This document shows, in pieces, positions 35,333 to 46,029 of a stretch of 64,000 nt of DNA. Below the pieces are notes generated by a model, which worked only from the letters and a program-made list of their open reading frames with translations, was not told the origin of the DNA and searched no databases. The stretch comes from Pyxidicoccus xibeiensis (GTDB lineage: Bacteria; Myxococcota; Myxococcia; Myxococcales; Myxococcaceae), in assembly GCF_024198175.1 (NCBI RefSeq), contig NZ_JAJVKV010000018.1, positions 62,001 to 126,000 of the forward strand, given 5' to 3'. Position 1 is the stretch's first letter. Each line of letters begins with the position of its first letter. The position numbers and the translations under genes were made by a program.

Positions 35333-36364
35333 ATGAGCTACTTCACCCAACTGCTCGAGGGCGGCTACGAGGCCGTCCACCTTCTCAGTGATTCGCGGAC
35401 GGGGCTGCGCGCCATCGTCGGCATGCACAACACCCGGCTGGGCCCCGGCCTGGGCGGCACGCGCGCGCTGGCGACGTACACCAGCGAGGAGGAGGCCGTG
35501 GCGGACGCGCTGCGGCTGGCGCGCGGCATGACGTACAAGGCCGCGCTGGCGGGCCTGCCCCACGGTGGCGGCAAGGCCGTCATCATGCTGCCCCGGGGCA
35601 ACTTCGACCGGGCGAAGCTCTTCGAGTCCTTCGGCCGCGCGGTGGAGTCGCTCGGCGGCCGCTACATCACCACCGAGGACAGCGGCACCAGCCCGGACGA
35701 CATGGAGCATGTGCGCAAGCACACGAAGTACGTCCTCGGCCTGAAGGAGCGCAGCGGGGACCCGTCGCCAGTGACGGCGTACGGCGTGGCGCGCGCCATG
35801 GAGGCCACGGCCAGGCACCTCTTCGGCAAGCCGGACCTCAAGGGCCTGCGCGTCACGGTGCTGGGCGTGGGCCATGTGGGCATGTACCTGGTGAAGGAGC
35901 TGCACGAGCGCGGCGCGAAGGTGTGGGTGAGCGACATCAACCCCGCCAGCGTGGAGAAGGCCGTGAAGGACTACGGCGCCATCGCCGTGGACGCGGACAC
36001 GCTGCACCGCATGGAGGCGGACATCTACGCCCCGTGCGCGCTGGGCGGCGCCATCAACGACGCCACGCTGCCGCTGCTCCGGGTGAAGGCGGTGTGTGGC
36101 GCGGCCAACAACCAGCTGCTCACCTCGCGGCACGGCGAGCAGCTCGCCCGCAACGGCATCCTCTACGTGCCGGACTACGCGGCCAATGCCGGCGGCCTCA
36201 TCAACGTGGCCCAGGAGTGGGCGGGGTATGACCGGAACAAGGCCTATGCCCGCGCCGCGCTCATCTTCGAGACCATCGACACGGTGCTGAAGCGCGCGAA
36301 GGAGTCCGGCCTTCGTCCCGAGCAGGTGGCCGACCGCATGGTCGAGGAGAAGCTGGCCGCCTGA
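35333..36364 (+). CDS. Leu/Glu/Phe/Val dehydrogenase
   Basis: A 343-residue amino acid dehydrogenase closest in pattern to leucine dehydrogenase. It has GPGLGGTRAL, the catalytic lysine region LPHGGGKAVIMLP, ITTEDSGTSPDDMEHV, and the Rossmann GVGHVGMYLVKELHERGA. These enzymes reversibly deaminate branched-chain amino acids using NAD+, a step that feeds branched fatty acids in myxobacteria. Substrate between Leu, Val and Phe cannot be fixed by eye. ATG at 35333 starts MSYFTQLLEGGYE. Confidence 0.93.
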   Translation: MSYFTQLLEGGYEAVHLLSDSRTGLRAIVGMHNTRLGPGLGGTRALATYTSEEEAVADALRLARGMTYKAALAGLPHGGGKAVIMLPRGNFDRAKLFESFGRAVESLGGRYITTEDSGTSPDDMEHVRKHTKYVLGLKERSGDPSPVTAYGVARAMEATARHLFGKPDLKGLRVTVLGVGHVGMYLVKELHERGAKVWVSDINPASVEKAVKDYGAIAVDADTLHRMEADIYAPCALGGAINDATLPLLRVKAVCGAANNQLLTSRHGEQLARNGILYVPDYAANAGGLINVAQEWAGYDRNKAYARAALIFETIDTVLKRAKESGLRPEQVADRMVEEKLAA

Positions 36365-36491
36365 GGATGGCGGGCACCGCCACCCGGGTCCTACGCGACG
36401 CGGAGGACGGCCTGGGTGGCGGCCAGTTGTGGCCAGGGAGCGGCCCTCGGGGTATGACGGGGCCGCACGCATCCCATCCGGAGTCACCGCC

Positions 36492-37211
36492 GTGGCCACC
36501 AAGCGGGTAGCGCCCGGGCCCAAGGCCCAGGGCAAGCGCAACAAGCCCACCGCGAAGTCCTCTCCGAAGAAGTCCGCCGCGTCCGCGTCCAAGGCGGACC
36601 GGCGGCAGGCGCAGAAGCTCGTGTCCATCCCCGTGGACCTGGTGCTGGCGCCGCAGGCGGAGGCCCCGCGCCAGCCCACCGGGAGGGACCAGTCCCGCGG
36701 GCGGTCCGCCGGCATGCGAGAGCTGTCGTGGGCGGACTTCGACCGCGCAGTGCAGGAGCTGGCGGGCGCCATCCGTGAGTCCTTCGCGCCGCAGGCGGTG
36801 GTGGGCGTGGCCCACGGCGGCGTCTTCGTGGGCGGGGCGCTGTCGTCGGCGCTCGGCTGCGAGTTCTTCCCCGTGCGCATCAGCCGCCGCAGCCGGGACA
36901 GGGGCGAGGGTGAGCGCTCGCGGAGCAACCCGAAGCTGGCGGGAGAGATGCCGCGCGAGCTGAAGGGCCGCCGGGTGCTCATCGTGGACGACGTGGCCTC
37001 CAGCGGCGACACGCTGGGGCTGGCCACCGCGCTGGCGCGCGAGGCGGGCGCGAAGAAGGTGGAGACGGCGTGCCTGGTGGCGCGGCCGGACGGCTACGCG
37101 CCGGACTACTGCGCGCTGGCCACCGCCGCGCTCGTGGTGTTCCCCTGGGACTACGAGCCTGTCACCGGCGACGCCCGCTTCGACGAGGACCCCGACAAGG
37201 CCGGCGCATGA
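36492..37211 (+). CDS. Phosphoribosyltransferase with basic N-terminal tail
   Basis: A 239-residue PRTase. The first about 45 residues are Lys/Ala-rich (KRNKPTAKSSPKKSAASASKADRR) and unlike usual PRTases. The fold follows: VVGVAHGGVFVGGALSSALGC, the hood region, and the PRPP loop VLIVDDVASSGDTL, the type-I PRTase hallmark. The GTG at 36492 is picked because GGAG stands before it. Xanthine/hypoxanthine-type PRTases are similar; the base used is not visible. selB starts 22 bp downstream. Confidence 0.88.
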   Translation: MATKRVAPGPKAQGKRNKPTAKSSPKKSAASASKADRRQAQKLVSIPVDLVLAPQAEAPRQPTGRDQSRGRSAGMRELSWADFDRAVQELAGAIRESFAPQAVVGVAHGGVFVGGALSSALGCEFFPVRISRRSRDRGEGERSRSNPKLAGEMPRELKGRRVLIVDDVASSGDTLGLATALAREAGAKKVETACLVARPDGYAPDYCALATAALVVFPWDYEPVTGDARFDEDPDKAGA

Positions 37212-37233
37212 GCCGCGACGCTGGGGGGCGGCG

Positions 37234-39150
37234 ATGATTGTCGGCACGGCGGGGCACATCGACCACGGGAAGACGTCCCTGGTGAAGGCGCTCACCGGCA
37301 TCGACACCGACCGGCTCAAGGAGGAGAAGCGGCGCGGAATCACGCTGGAACTGGGCTTCGCGCACCTGGCGCTGGACGACGGCACGGTGGCCGGCGTGGT
37401 GGACGTGCCCGGCCACGAGCGCTTCGTGAAGGCCATGGCCGCGGGCGCGGGCGGCGTGGACCTGGCGGTGCTCGTCATCGCCGCGGACGAGGGCGTCATG
37501 CCCCAGACGCGCGAGCACCTGGACATCTGCCGGCTGCTGGGCGTGAGGGCCGGCGTCATCGCCCTCACCAAGTCGGACCTGCTGGCGGAGCTGGGCCCGG
37601 AGTGGCGCGCGCTGGTGGAGGCGGACCTGGGCGCGCTCACCGCCGGAACCTTCCTCGAGGGCGCGCCCGTGGTGCCCTGCTCGTCGAAGACGGGCGAGGG
37701 CCTGGACGCGCTGAAGGCCGCGCTCACCCGCGCCGCCGCCGCGCTGCCCAAGCGCCCCGCGGAGGGGCCCGCCTTCCTGCCGGTGGACCGCGTCTTCACC
37801 ATCAAGGGCTTCGGCACGGTGGTGACGGGCACGCTGCTGTCGGGCGCGCTGGCGGTGGATGACGCGGTGGCGCTGCTGCCGGGGCTGCCCGGTCCGCTGC
37901 GCGTGCGCGGGGTGCAGGTGCACGGGCAGGCGGTGCCCCGGGTGGAGGCGGGCCAGCGCGCGGCGGTGAATGTCACCGGCGTGGAGCCGGAGCAGCTGCA
38001 CCGGGGCATGGTGCTGGTGCGCTCGGGCGAGCTGCCGGAAACGCGCATGCTGGACGTGGAGCTGGCGCTGCTGCCCGCGGCGGAGGCCCCGCTGGCCCGC
38101 CGCAAGAAGCTGCTGCTCCACCTGGGCACCGCGCAGGTGGAGGCCACGGTGGCGCTGCTCGACGTGGAGCGGCTGGAGCCGGGGGAGACGGCGCTGGCCC
38201 AACTGCGGCTGGATGGGCCCGTGGGCGCGCTGGTGGGCCAGCGCTTCATCCTGCGCGGCTCGCGCGCGCTGCCGGGCCGGGGCGCCACGGTGGCCGGTGG
38301 GCGCATCCTGTCGATTACGCCCCCGCGGCGTCGCAAGGGCGGCTCGGCGGTGGTGGCGCCGCTGCTGGAGGCAGACCCGGCGGGGCAGGTGGCGTGGCTG
38401 CTGCGGCAGGCGGGCTACCGGGGCCTGACGCAGCCGGAGCTCTTCGGCCGCTCCGGGCTGGGCCCGAAGGTGCTCGGCCGCGCGCTGGAGCTGCTGGGCG
38501 CGCGGGGCGGGGCGCTGCTGGTGGACCGGGAGCGGCGCCTGTACCTGTCCGGCGAGGTCTTCGAGGGACTCCAGCAGAGGGCGCTGGCCCTGCTGGCCGC
38601 CTTCCACGAGCGCGAGCCCCTGCGTGAGGGGCTGCCCCGCGAGGAGCTGCGCCAGCGCCTGTCCTCGGAGCTGGATGCCCGCGTCTTCCAGCGGGTGTCC
38701 CAGGCGCTGGTGGACGCGGGGAAGGTGGAGCTGGACCGCGAGGTGGTGCGCCTCAAGGGGCGTGGCCGCACGCTGACGCTGGGAGACGAGGCGGCGCGGA
38801 CGCGGCTCGCGGCGGAGCTGTCCGCGGCGGGGCTGTCGCCACCCACCCTCAACGAGCTGGCGCAGAAGCTTCAGCTCTCCACGGCCCGGCTCCAGGAGTT
38901 GTTGAAGGTCATGGTGGCGGAGGGGACGGCGGTGCGGGTGAGCGAGGAGCTGTGCTTCGACGCGGGGGCGCTGGCGGGGCTCCGCGAGCGCCTGGTTGCC
39001 CACCTGCGCGAGAAGAAGGAGATTACCACCCAGGCCTTCAAGGAAATGGTCGGGCAGAGCCGCAAGTTCGTCATCCCGCTGTCCGAATACTTCGACCGGG
39101 AGAAGGTCACGCTCAGGGTGGGCGAGAAGCGGGTACTGCGTCGGGGATGA
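37234..39150 (+). CDS. selB: Selenocysteine-specific elongation factor
   Basis: A 638-residue SelB that brings selenocysteinyl-tRNA to UGA codons with a SECIS hairpin. The EF-Tu-like G domain has GHIDHGKTSLV, the switch II DVPGHERFV and TKSD; domains II-III follow, then four winged-helix repeats in the last 260 residues (LTQPELFGRSGL..., LREGLPREELRQRL..., SPPTLNELAQKLQLS..., EITTQAFKEMVGQSRK), the domain that reads SECIS RNA. selA, selC and selD are absent from this window. It overlaps the histidine kinase by ATGA. Confidence 0.95.
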   Translation: MIVGTAGHIDHGKTSLVKALTGIDTDRLKEEKRRGITLELGFAHLALDDGTVAGVVDVPGHERFVKAMAAGAGGVDLAVLVIAADEGVMPQTREHLDICRLLGVRAGVIALTKSDLLAELGPEWRALVEADLGALTAGTFLEGAPVVPCSSKTGEGLDALKAALTRAAAALPKRPAEGPAFLPVDRVFTIKGFGTVVTGTLLSGALAVDDAVALLPGLPGPLRVRGVQVHGQAVPRVEAGQRAAVNVTGVEPEQLHRGMVLVRSGELPETRMLDVELALLPAAEAPLARRKKLLLHLGTAQVEATVALLDVERLEPGETALAQLRLDGPVGALVGQRFILRGSRALPGRGATVAGGRILSITPPRRRKGGSAVVAPLLEADPAGQVAWLLRQAGYRGLTQPELFGRSGLGPKVLGRALELLGARGGALLVDRERRLYLSGEVFEGLQQRALALLAAFHEREPLREGLPREELRQRLSSELDARVFQRVSQALVDAGKVELDREVVRLKGRGRTLTLGDEAARTRLAAELSAAGLSPPTLNELAQKLQLSTARLQELLKVMVAEGTAVRVSEELCFDAGALAGLRERLVAHLREKKEITTQAFKEMVGQSRKFVIPLSEYFDREKVTLRVGEKRVLRRG

Positions 39151-41647
39151 GCACCAAGCGCTACAGCGAGGCCGACCTGCGCGCCCTCATCGAGCCCTTC
39201 GGCAACCCCATGCTGGCGGTCGTCGAGGGGCGCGTGTGCTCCGTCAACGAGGCGTGGCTCGCGCTCGTCGGTGCTCCGCGTGAGCAGGTCGAGGGGCGCC
39301 CGGTGATGGACTTCGTCCAGCCGGAGGAGCGCAGCCGCCTGTCGGAGCGCTACCGCCTGCTGGAGTCCGGCGCGCCCATGGAGCCGCGCACCCAGGTGTA
39401 CCAGCTGCCCTGCGCGGACGGCGCCACCCGCGAGGTGGCCCTGTACGCGACGCGCCTCCCGCTCGAGGGCGGTGCCGGGGCGCTGCTGCTCAACTGTCTG
39501 CCCCTCGTGGATGGGCCGCCGGAGCTGGCCCTGGCCGAGCGCCTGGTGGAGACGTCCGCGGGGCTGGTGGCCGCGCACTCCGAGGACGCGGTGCGCCGGG
39601 TGGCGCTGAAGGGGCTGGAGGCCGCGGGCTTCCGGGTCCGCCTGCTGCGCTGGGACGGCGAGCGGCTGCTGGCGCGTGACGGCCAGCCGCTGCCGGAGGA
39701 CGTGGGGCTGGGGATGGAGGCCCTGTCGGACGGACGGCCCGTGTTCGGCGGCGCGGACCAGGCCTCGCCCTCGCACGTGTACCTTCCGGTGGGAGGGCCG
39801 CAGGTCGAGGTGCTGTGGGTGGCGGGGCAGTGGGTGGCCCCGCGCCATGGCTCGGTGCTGACGCTCTTCGCCAAGGTGGTGGGCGCGGCGCTGACGGACG
39901 CGCGCGTGCAGGCGGATGGGGCCCGCAGCCGCTGGGAAGTGGAGGCCGTGGCGCAGATGGCGCGCTTCGTCGCGCAGCCGGTGCCTCCCACGCTGGAGGA
40001 CTTCCTGTCGCGTGTCGCGGAGCTGCTGCAGGCGGCCTCCGCGGCGCTGCACCTGTCGCCCTCGCAGGGCAGGGCGCTGGCGCTGGTCACCCACGTGGGC
40101 CTGGCGGACCTGGTGCGGGACGGCGGGCACGCGGAGCGCCTCACGGGCGTGCTGGCGGATACGGGGGAGGGCGGCCTGTCCACCGAGGTCCAGGGCGCGG
40201 CGCTGGCCGCGCTGTCCGGCGGGCGGCTGGGATGCGGGGTGCTGGCGCGGCTCACGCGCGGGGGCGAGGTGTGCGGCAGCGTCCAGGTCCTGCGCGCCGG
40301 GGACCGGCCCTTCGACGCGCGCGACGTGCGGCTGCTGGGCACGCTCGCGGAGCTGCTGGTGACGCTGGTGGAGCAGCGCCGGCTGCGCGCCGAGTCCTCG
40401 CGCCAGCTGGCGGAGACGCGCCTGCTGCTGGACCTGGCGCGCACCACGTCGGGCGTGCTGGAGACCTCCAGCATCCTCGACGTGGCCTCCGACTTCCTCG
40501 TCCACCTGCTGGACGTGTCCAACTGCTACATCATGCTGTACGACGAGTCGGCCAAGCTCTTGCGCGGCGCCGCCGCCTCCACGGCCCACCGCGACTTCTT
40601 CCGCACGGTGGTGCTGCCGCTGCACGGCGACAGCCTGGCCACACGCGTGGCCCGCGAGCGCCGGCCCATCGCGATTGAAGACGTGTCCGTCTCCGTCGAG
40701 GGCTACGACGCGCAGCTCGTGCAGCGCTTCGGGGAGAAGGCGCTGCTGGCCCTGCCGCTCACCTCGCGCGAGGAGCTCATCGGCGTGGTGGTGGTGGACG
40801 ACACCCGCCGGCCGCGCGCCTTCGGGCCGGAGCTCATCGAGCTGGCCGAGGCCACCTGCGGCCAGCTGGCGCTCTCCATCGCCAACGCGCGCCTGTACGA
40901 GTCCTTGTGGGCCAGCTACGCGGAGCTCGCCGCCACCCGCGCGGAGATGGTGAAGCGCGAGCGCTTGGCGGCCCTGGGCGAGCTGTCCGCGATTGTGGCC
41001 CATGAAGTCCGCAACCCGCTGGGCGTCATCTTCAACGCGGTGGCCTCGCTGCGCCGGCTGCTGGACCCGGGCGGCGACGCCGCCATGCTGCTGGACATCC
41101 TGGGCGAGGAGAGCGACCGGCTCAACCGCATCGTCGGCGACCTGCTGGACTACACGCGCCCCAGGGACCCGGTGCTCCAGCACGAGGACCTGGGCCGCGT
41201 GCTGCAGGACTCGCTGGAGGCCGCGCGCGCGCAGGGCGGCGGCGTGGACCGCCCCGTCCACATCCAGTCCGAGGTGGAGCCGGGGCTGCCGCCGGTGCCC
41301 ATGGACCGGCGGCTCATCCGCCAGGCGCTCGTCAACGTCGCGGTGAACGCCATCCAGTCCATGCCCCAGGGCGGACTGGTCCAGGTGCGTGCGCGCCGCG
41401 AGGCCCACGCGGGCAGGGACCACCTGCGCATCGACGTCGCCGACCAGGGACCGGGCATCCCCGCGGAGCTGCTCCACCGCGTCTTCGAACCGTTCTTCAC
41501 CACCAAGGCCCAGGGCACCGGCCTGGGCCTGGCTGTCGTGAAGCGGATCCTCGAAGAGCATCGGGGCGAAATCGCCGTGGACAGCACGCCTGGACGCGGT
41601 ACCACCTTCACCTTCCGGCTGCCCCTCTCTCAGCCCCCGTCCTTCCC

Positions 41648-41651
<4 letters not shown>
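39147..41651 (+). CDS. PAS/GAF sensor histidine kinase next to pxr
   Basis: An 834-residue cytosolic kinase without membrane segments. An N-terminal PAS domain (about 10-110), one or two GAF-like domains (about 250-390 and 430-580), HisKA with AIVAHEVRNPLGV (H-box, phospho-His) and HATPase_c with NVAVNAIQSM (N-box), DQGPGIP and TGLGLAVV (G-boxes). It belongs to the NtrB-like group that phosphorylates NtrC-type activators. It overlaps the selB stop and the activator start (ATGA both), so kinase and regulator are made together. Its signal is unknown. Confidence 0.95.
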
Positions 41652-43093
<1,442 letters not shown>

Positions 43094-43310
43094 CGAGCCG
43101 CTCTCGCACGCGGCTGCAGGCGGAACTTTTCCATGGATTCAGATCCGAAATGGGCGGGTTCATCGGTGAAAAGCGCAAGTGCCTGGATTTGCTCGCCATT
43201 TTCACATCTGCAACCGGATTTCAGTGCTGCAATGCAATCGGCGGCGCCTGGCAGGGCAGGGCTCTTCGCCAAGTGCTTGAGAAAACTGGACTTTGCCCGC
43301 GCGCGGGCCC

Positions 43311-43326
43311 TGGCACGGGGGCTGCT
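43311..43326 (+). promoter_or_regulatory. Sigma-54 promoter of the pxr sRNA
   Basis: TGGCACGGGGGCTGCT matches TGGCACGRNNNTTGCW at all defined positions but one, with GG and GC in correct -24/-12 spacing. Predicted start of transcription is near 43337. No coding gene starts within the next 180 bp. Confidence 0.85.
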
Positions 43327-43336
43327 ATAGGGATGG

Positions 43337-43457
43337 GCGGGACACATCGAAGCGAGGCTGAAGGCGGTTCCCCCCCACCCCTTCAGCACTTCCGGTGAGT
43401 CACCTTGAGAAGACCCGCGGCCCGGCACCCTCATGGGGTGTCGGGCCGCCTTCTTTT
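43337..43457 (+). ncRNA. pxr: Pxr-type developmental small RNA
   Basis: A predicted transcript of about 120 nt between the sigma-54 promoter and the terminator. Three hairpins: SL1, an 8-bp perfect stem (43357-43364 with 43380-43387) whose loop carries seven cytosines at 43370-43376; SL2, a 4-bp stem (43394-43397 with 43401-43404); SL3, the terminator. From memory, Pxr of Myxococcus xanthus, which blocks fruiting-body development while nutrients last, lies between a sigma-54 response regulator gene and a GNAT gene and has a seven-cytosine run in a loop, where a mutation restored development in an evolved cheater. Here all these features coincide. Processing to a shorter form is known for M. 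xanthus; the site is not visible. Confidence 0.85.
43417..43457 (+). terminator. Intrinsic terminator of pxr
   Basis: A 14-bp stem (43417-43430 with 43436-43449, one G-U pair) with a 5-nt loop, followed by CTTCTTTT. It is a strong rho-independent terminator that should separate pxr from the GNAT gene. Confidence 0.9.
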
Positions 43458-43520
43458 CTACGTCCGGACAGGCTTTCCGCTACCGTCATTCTCCACTCCA
43501 GCCTCCAGGAGGGGTGGTAG

Positions 43521-44378
43521 ATGAAAGTGGAAGTGGGACAAAGGGTACCACTGTGGGTGCTGAGGCCCGGGCGAGCAGAGGACCACGCAACCTTCGTGCG
43601 CCTGTTCGCGGAGCTGGGGGTGGAAGACCCGCCGCCTCCCGAGGCCGTGTGGGCGGCGGAGCTCGCGCCGATGACTGTCTTCGCGGAAGGGCCGGAGGGG
43701 CAGGTGGTGGCCTACGCGGCGGCGGACCCGATGGGCGAGCTGGGCTACGTGGGACAGCTGGTGGTGGACCCCCGCGCCCGGGGCCAGGGGCTGGGCCGGT
43801 GGATGATGGAGCGGCTGGCGGAGCGCCTCCGGGGGCAGGGCTGCCAGCGCTGGGCGCTGATGGTGAAGCGGGACAACGCGACGGCGCTGGGCCTCTACAC
43901 CTCGGTGGGGATGCGCCGCGTGCGGGAGGGGGTGACGCTCAAGGTGACGCGCGCCCACCTGGCCACGCTGCCGCCCGCGCCGGCGGGGCTGGACGTGGTG
44001 CCGGCGGCCCCGGCGGACTGGGCGCCGCTGACGGCGGCCTTCGGGATGATGCCGGGCAAGCTGGCGCGCTTCGCCACGCGCGCCTCGCACCAGCTGCTGC
44101 GGCTGGCGCAGGCGGGGACTCCGGGCGAGCTGGGGATGATGGACCTGCGCGCGGGCGCGCGGCTGCTGTTCCCCTTCTTCGCCGTGTCCCCGGGCCATGC
44201 GCGGGCGCTGCTGGAGTCCGCCTTCGCCCGGATGGGGGACGGGGTGGACGCCCTCACCGTGGTGCTGGCAGACGACGCGCGGCTGGAGGGCCTGCTGCGC
44301 GAGGCGGGCGCGCACGTGTGCCACGAGACGTACGAGCTGCGCGGGCCGCTGCCGGGACTGCCGGGCGCGGGAGCCTGA
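43521..44378 (+). CDS. GNAT N-acetyltransferase downstream of pxr
   Basis: A 285-residue protein with an N-terminal GNAT domain: YVGQLVVDPRARGQGLGRWMMERLAERLRGQG holds the acetyl-CoA pyrophosphate loop (RGQGLG), then VKRDNATALGLYTSVGMRRVREG. The C-terminal about 140 residues look like a second, degenerate GNAT half. GGAGGGGTGGTAG precedes the ATG. It is separated from pxr by a terminator. In M. xanthus the pxr region adjoins a GNAT gene, so this is probably the counterpart. Substrate unknown. Confidence 0.88.
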   Translation: MKVEVGQRVPLWVLRPGRAEDHATFVRLFAELGVEDPPPPEAVWAAELAPMTVFAEGPEGQVVAYAAADPMGELGYVGQLVVDPRARGQGLGRWMMERLAERLRGQGCQRWALMVKRDNATALGLYTSVGMRRVREGVTLKVTRAHLATLPPAPAGLDVVPAAPADWAPLTAAFGMMPGKLARFATRASHQLLRLAQAGTPGELGMMDLRAGARLLFPFFAVSPGHARALLESAFARMGDGVDALTVVLADDARLEGLLREAGAHVCHETYELRGPLPGLPGAGA

Positions 44379-44385
44379 AACGACG

Positions 44386-44424
44386 ACGCCCGCCCGGGCA
44401 CGAGGCCGGGGCGGGCGTGGCTTT
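44386..44424. terminator. Bidirectional hairpin between GNAT gene and nuoN
   Basis: ACGCCCGCCC (44386-44395) pairs perfectly with 44409-44418; loop of 13 nt. Short T-runs flank it on both strands (GGCTTTC on +, CGTTTC on -), so it may end both convergent transcripts, weakly. Confidence 0.55.
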
Positions 44425-44451
44425 CGTCGAGCCTGGAGCCTGGAGCCGGGG

Positions 44452-46011
44452 CTACCGGCCGAAGAGGGTGCTGGCCTGCATCAGCCAGCCCATGACGGGG
44501 CCGGGGATGATGCCCAGCACCACCACGGCGGCGGTGGACAGCACCAGCGCCGTCTCGGTGGCCCAGCTGCGCTCGAGCGTCAGCGCGCCCTCGGGCACCG
44601 GGCGCATGAACATGTAGACCACCACGCGCAGGTAGTAATAGACGCCCGCGGCGCTGGAGAGCACGCCGACGATGGTGAGGCCGATGAGGCCCACGTCCAC
44701 CGCGCTCTGGAAGATGAGCAGCTTGCTCATGAAGCCGATGGTGGGAGGAATCCCGCCCAGCGACAGCATGAAGGCCGCCATGGCGAAGGCCCAGCCCGGC
44801 CGGCGCTGCGCCAGCCCGCTGAAGCGCTCCAAGTCCCACGCGGTGCCCTTGTCCTCGTCCTCGCGGCGCTCCAGCACGGACACCAGGGTGAAGGCGCCCA
44901 CCGCGCTGAAGGTATAGGCCAGCAGGTAGTAGAGGATGCCGCGCAGCGCCTCCGAGCGGGCCAGGTCCAGCGGGGTGCCGCCCGTCAGCGCGGAGGCACC
45001 CAGCAGGCGGAACTGCTCGCCCGGCGCGTTGACGAAGAGGGCGGCCACGCCCATCAGCAGATAGCCGGCGTGGGCAATGGACGAGTACGCCAGCATGCGC
45101 TTCACGTTGCGCTGCGGAATGGCGAGCAGGTTGCCCACCACCATGGTCAGGAAGGCCAGGGTGGAGAACAGCACCAGCAGCATCTGCGGGTCGATGCCCT
45201 TGCCCACGGTGATGAAGACACGGACCATGCACGCGAAGGCCGCCGCCTTCACGCCCGCGCTCATCAGCGCGGTGACGGGCGTGGGCGCGCCCTCGTACAC
45301 GTCCGGCGTCCACATGTGGAACGGCACCGCGGCCACCTTGAACGCGAAGCCCGCGCCCAGGAGGATGACGCCCGCGTACACCAGCGCCGGCTGGCTGTTC
45401 ATGGCCTGGCCCAGCGGGCCCACCATGGCCGTCAGCTGCGTGGTGCCGGTGGCGCCGTACAGCAGCGCCGCGCCGTACAGCAGCACCGCGGACGAGAAGG
45501 CGCCGAGGATGAAGTACTTGAAGCCCGCCTCGCTCGGCCGCGTGCCGCGGCGCAGGTAGGACGTCAGCGCGTACGTCGCGATGGAGAGCACCTCCACGTT
45601 GACGAAGATGGTGATGAGCTCGTTGGACATCGCCAAGAGGCTCATGCCCGCCGTGGCGAACAGCATCAGCGCGTAGAACTCACCGCGCTCCGCGCCGCGC
45701 CGGCGCAGGAAGCTCACGGAGCTCAGCGCCGCCAGCCCCAGGCCCACGCACAGCACGAAAGTGAGGAAGCTGGAGAACGGGTCCAGCACGCCGTAGCCGA
45801 GCATCACCTCCTGCGGGGGCTCGAACATCAGCGCCAGCGAGCCGATGCCCGCGGCCACCGCCGTCGCCACCGTGAGCACCGCCTGGTAGGAGCGCGACGA
45901 GGTGGCGGCGAGGAACACCTCCGACAGCAGCAGCACGGAGGCGCTCACCACCATGAGGATGGCGGGCAGCAGCGGGAGGAAGTCTGCCAGGGTGAGGTTG
46001 GGCAGGTTCAT
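44452..46011 (-). CDS. nuoN: NADH-quinone oxidoreductase subunit N
   Basis: A 519-residue antiporter-like membrane subunit of complex I with about fourteen helices. KMLAYSSIAHAGYLLMG, FHMWTPDVYEGAPTPVTALMS and GGIPPTIGFMSKLLIF are the standard proton-channel motifs, with the charged lysines and glutamate of the channel retained (NVEVLSIATYAL). It is last in the nuoE-F-J-K-L-M-N operon on this strand, 19 bp behind nuoM. Confidence 0.97.
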   Translation of the reverse strand: MNLPNLTLADFLPLLPAILMVVSASVLLLSEVFLAATSSRSYQAVLTVATAVAAGIGSLALMFEPPQEVMLGYGVLDPFSSFLTFVLCVGLGLAALSSVSFLRRRGAERGEFYALMLFATAGMSLLAMSNELITIFVNVEVLSIATYALTSYLRRGTRPSEAGFKYFILGAFSSAVLLYGAALLYGATGTTQLTAMVGPLGQAMNSQPALVYAGVILLGAGFAFKVAAVPFHMWTPDVYEGAPTPVTALMSAGVKAAAFACMVRVFITVGKGIDPQMLLVLFSTLAFLTMVVGNLLAIPQRNVKRMLAYSSIAHAGYLLMGVAALFVNAPGEQFRLLGASALTGGTPLDLARSEALRGILYYLLAYTFSAVGAFTLVSVLERREDEDKGTAWDLERFSGLAQRRPGWAFAMAAFMLSLGGIPPTIGFMSKLLIFQSAVDVGLIGLTIVGVLSSAAGVYYYLRVVVYMFMRPVPEGALTLERSWATETALVLSTAAVVVLGIIPGPVMGWLMQASTLFGR

Positions 46012-46029
46012 GTTGGGAGCTCTGTCGGC

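Larger units (their letters stand above)
43094..43520. other. 427-bp intergenic region holding the pxr locus
   Basis: The only gap over 300 bases. Its first 215 bases are less GC-rich than the neighbours and contain no convincing coding frame; repeated CCTGGATTTG and ACCGGATTTC elements may be activator sites. The rest is the sigma-54 promoter, the sRNA and its terminator. Confidence 0.8.
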
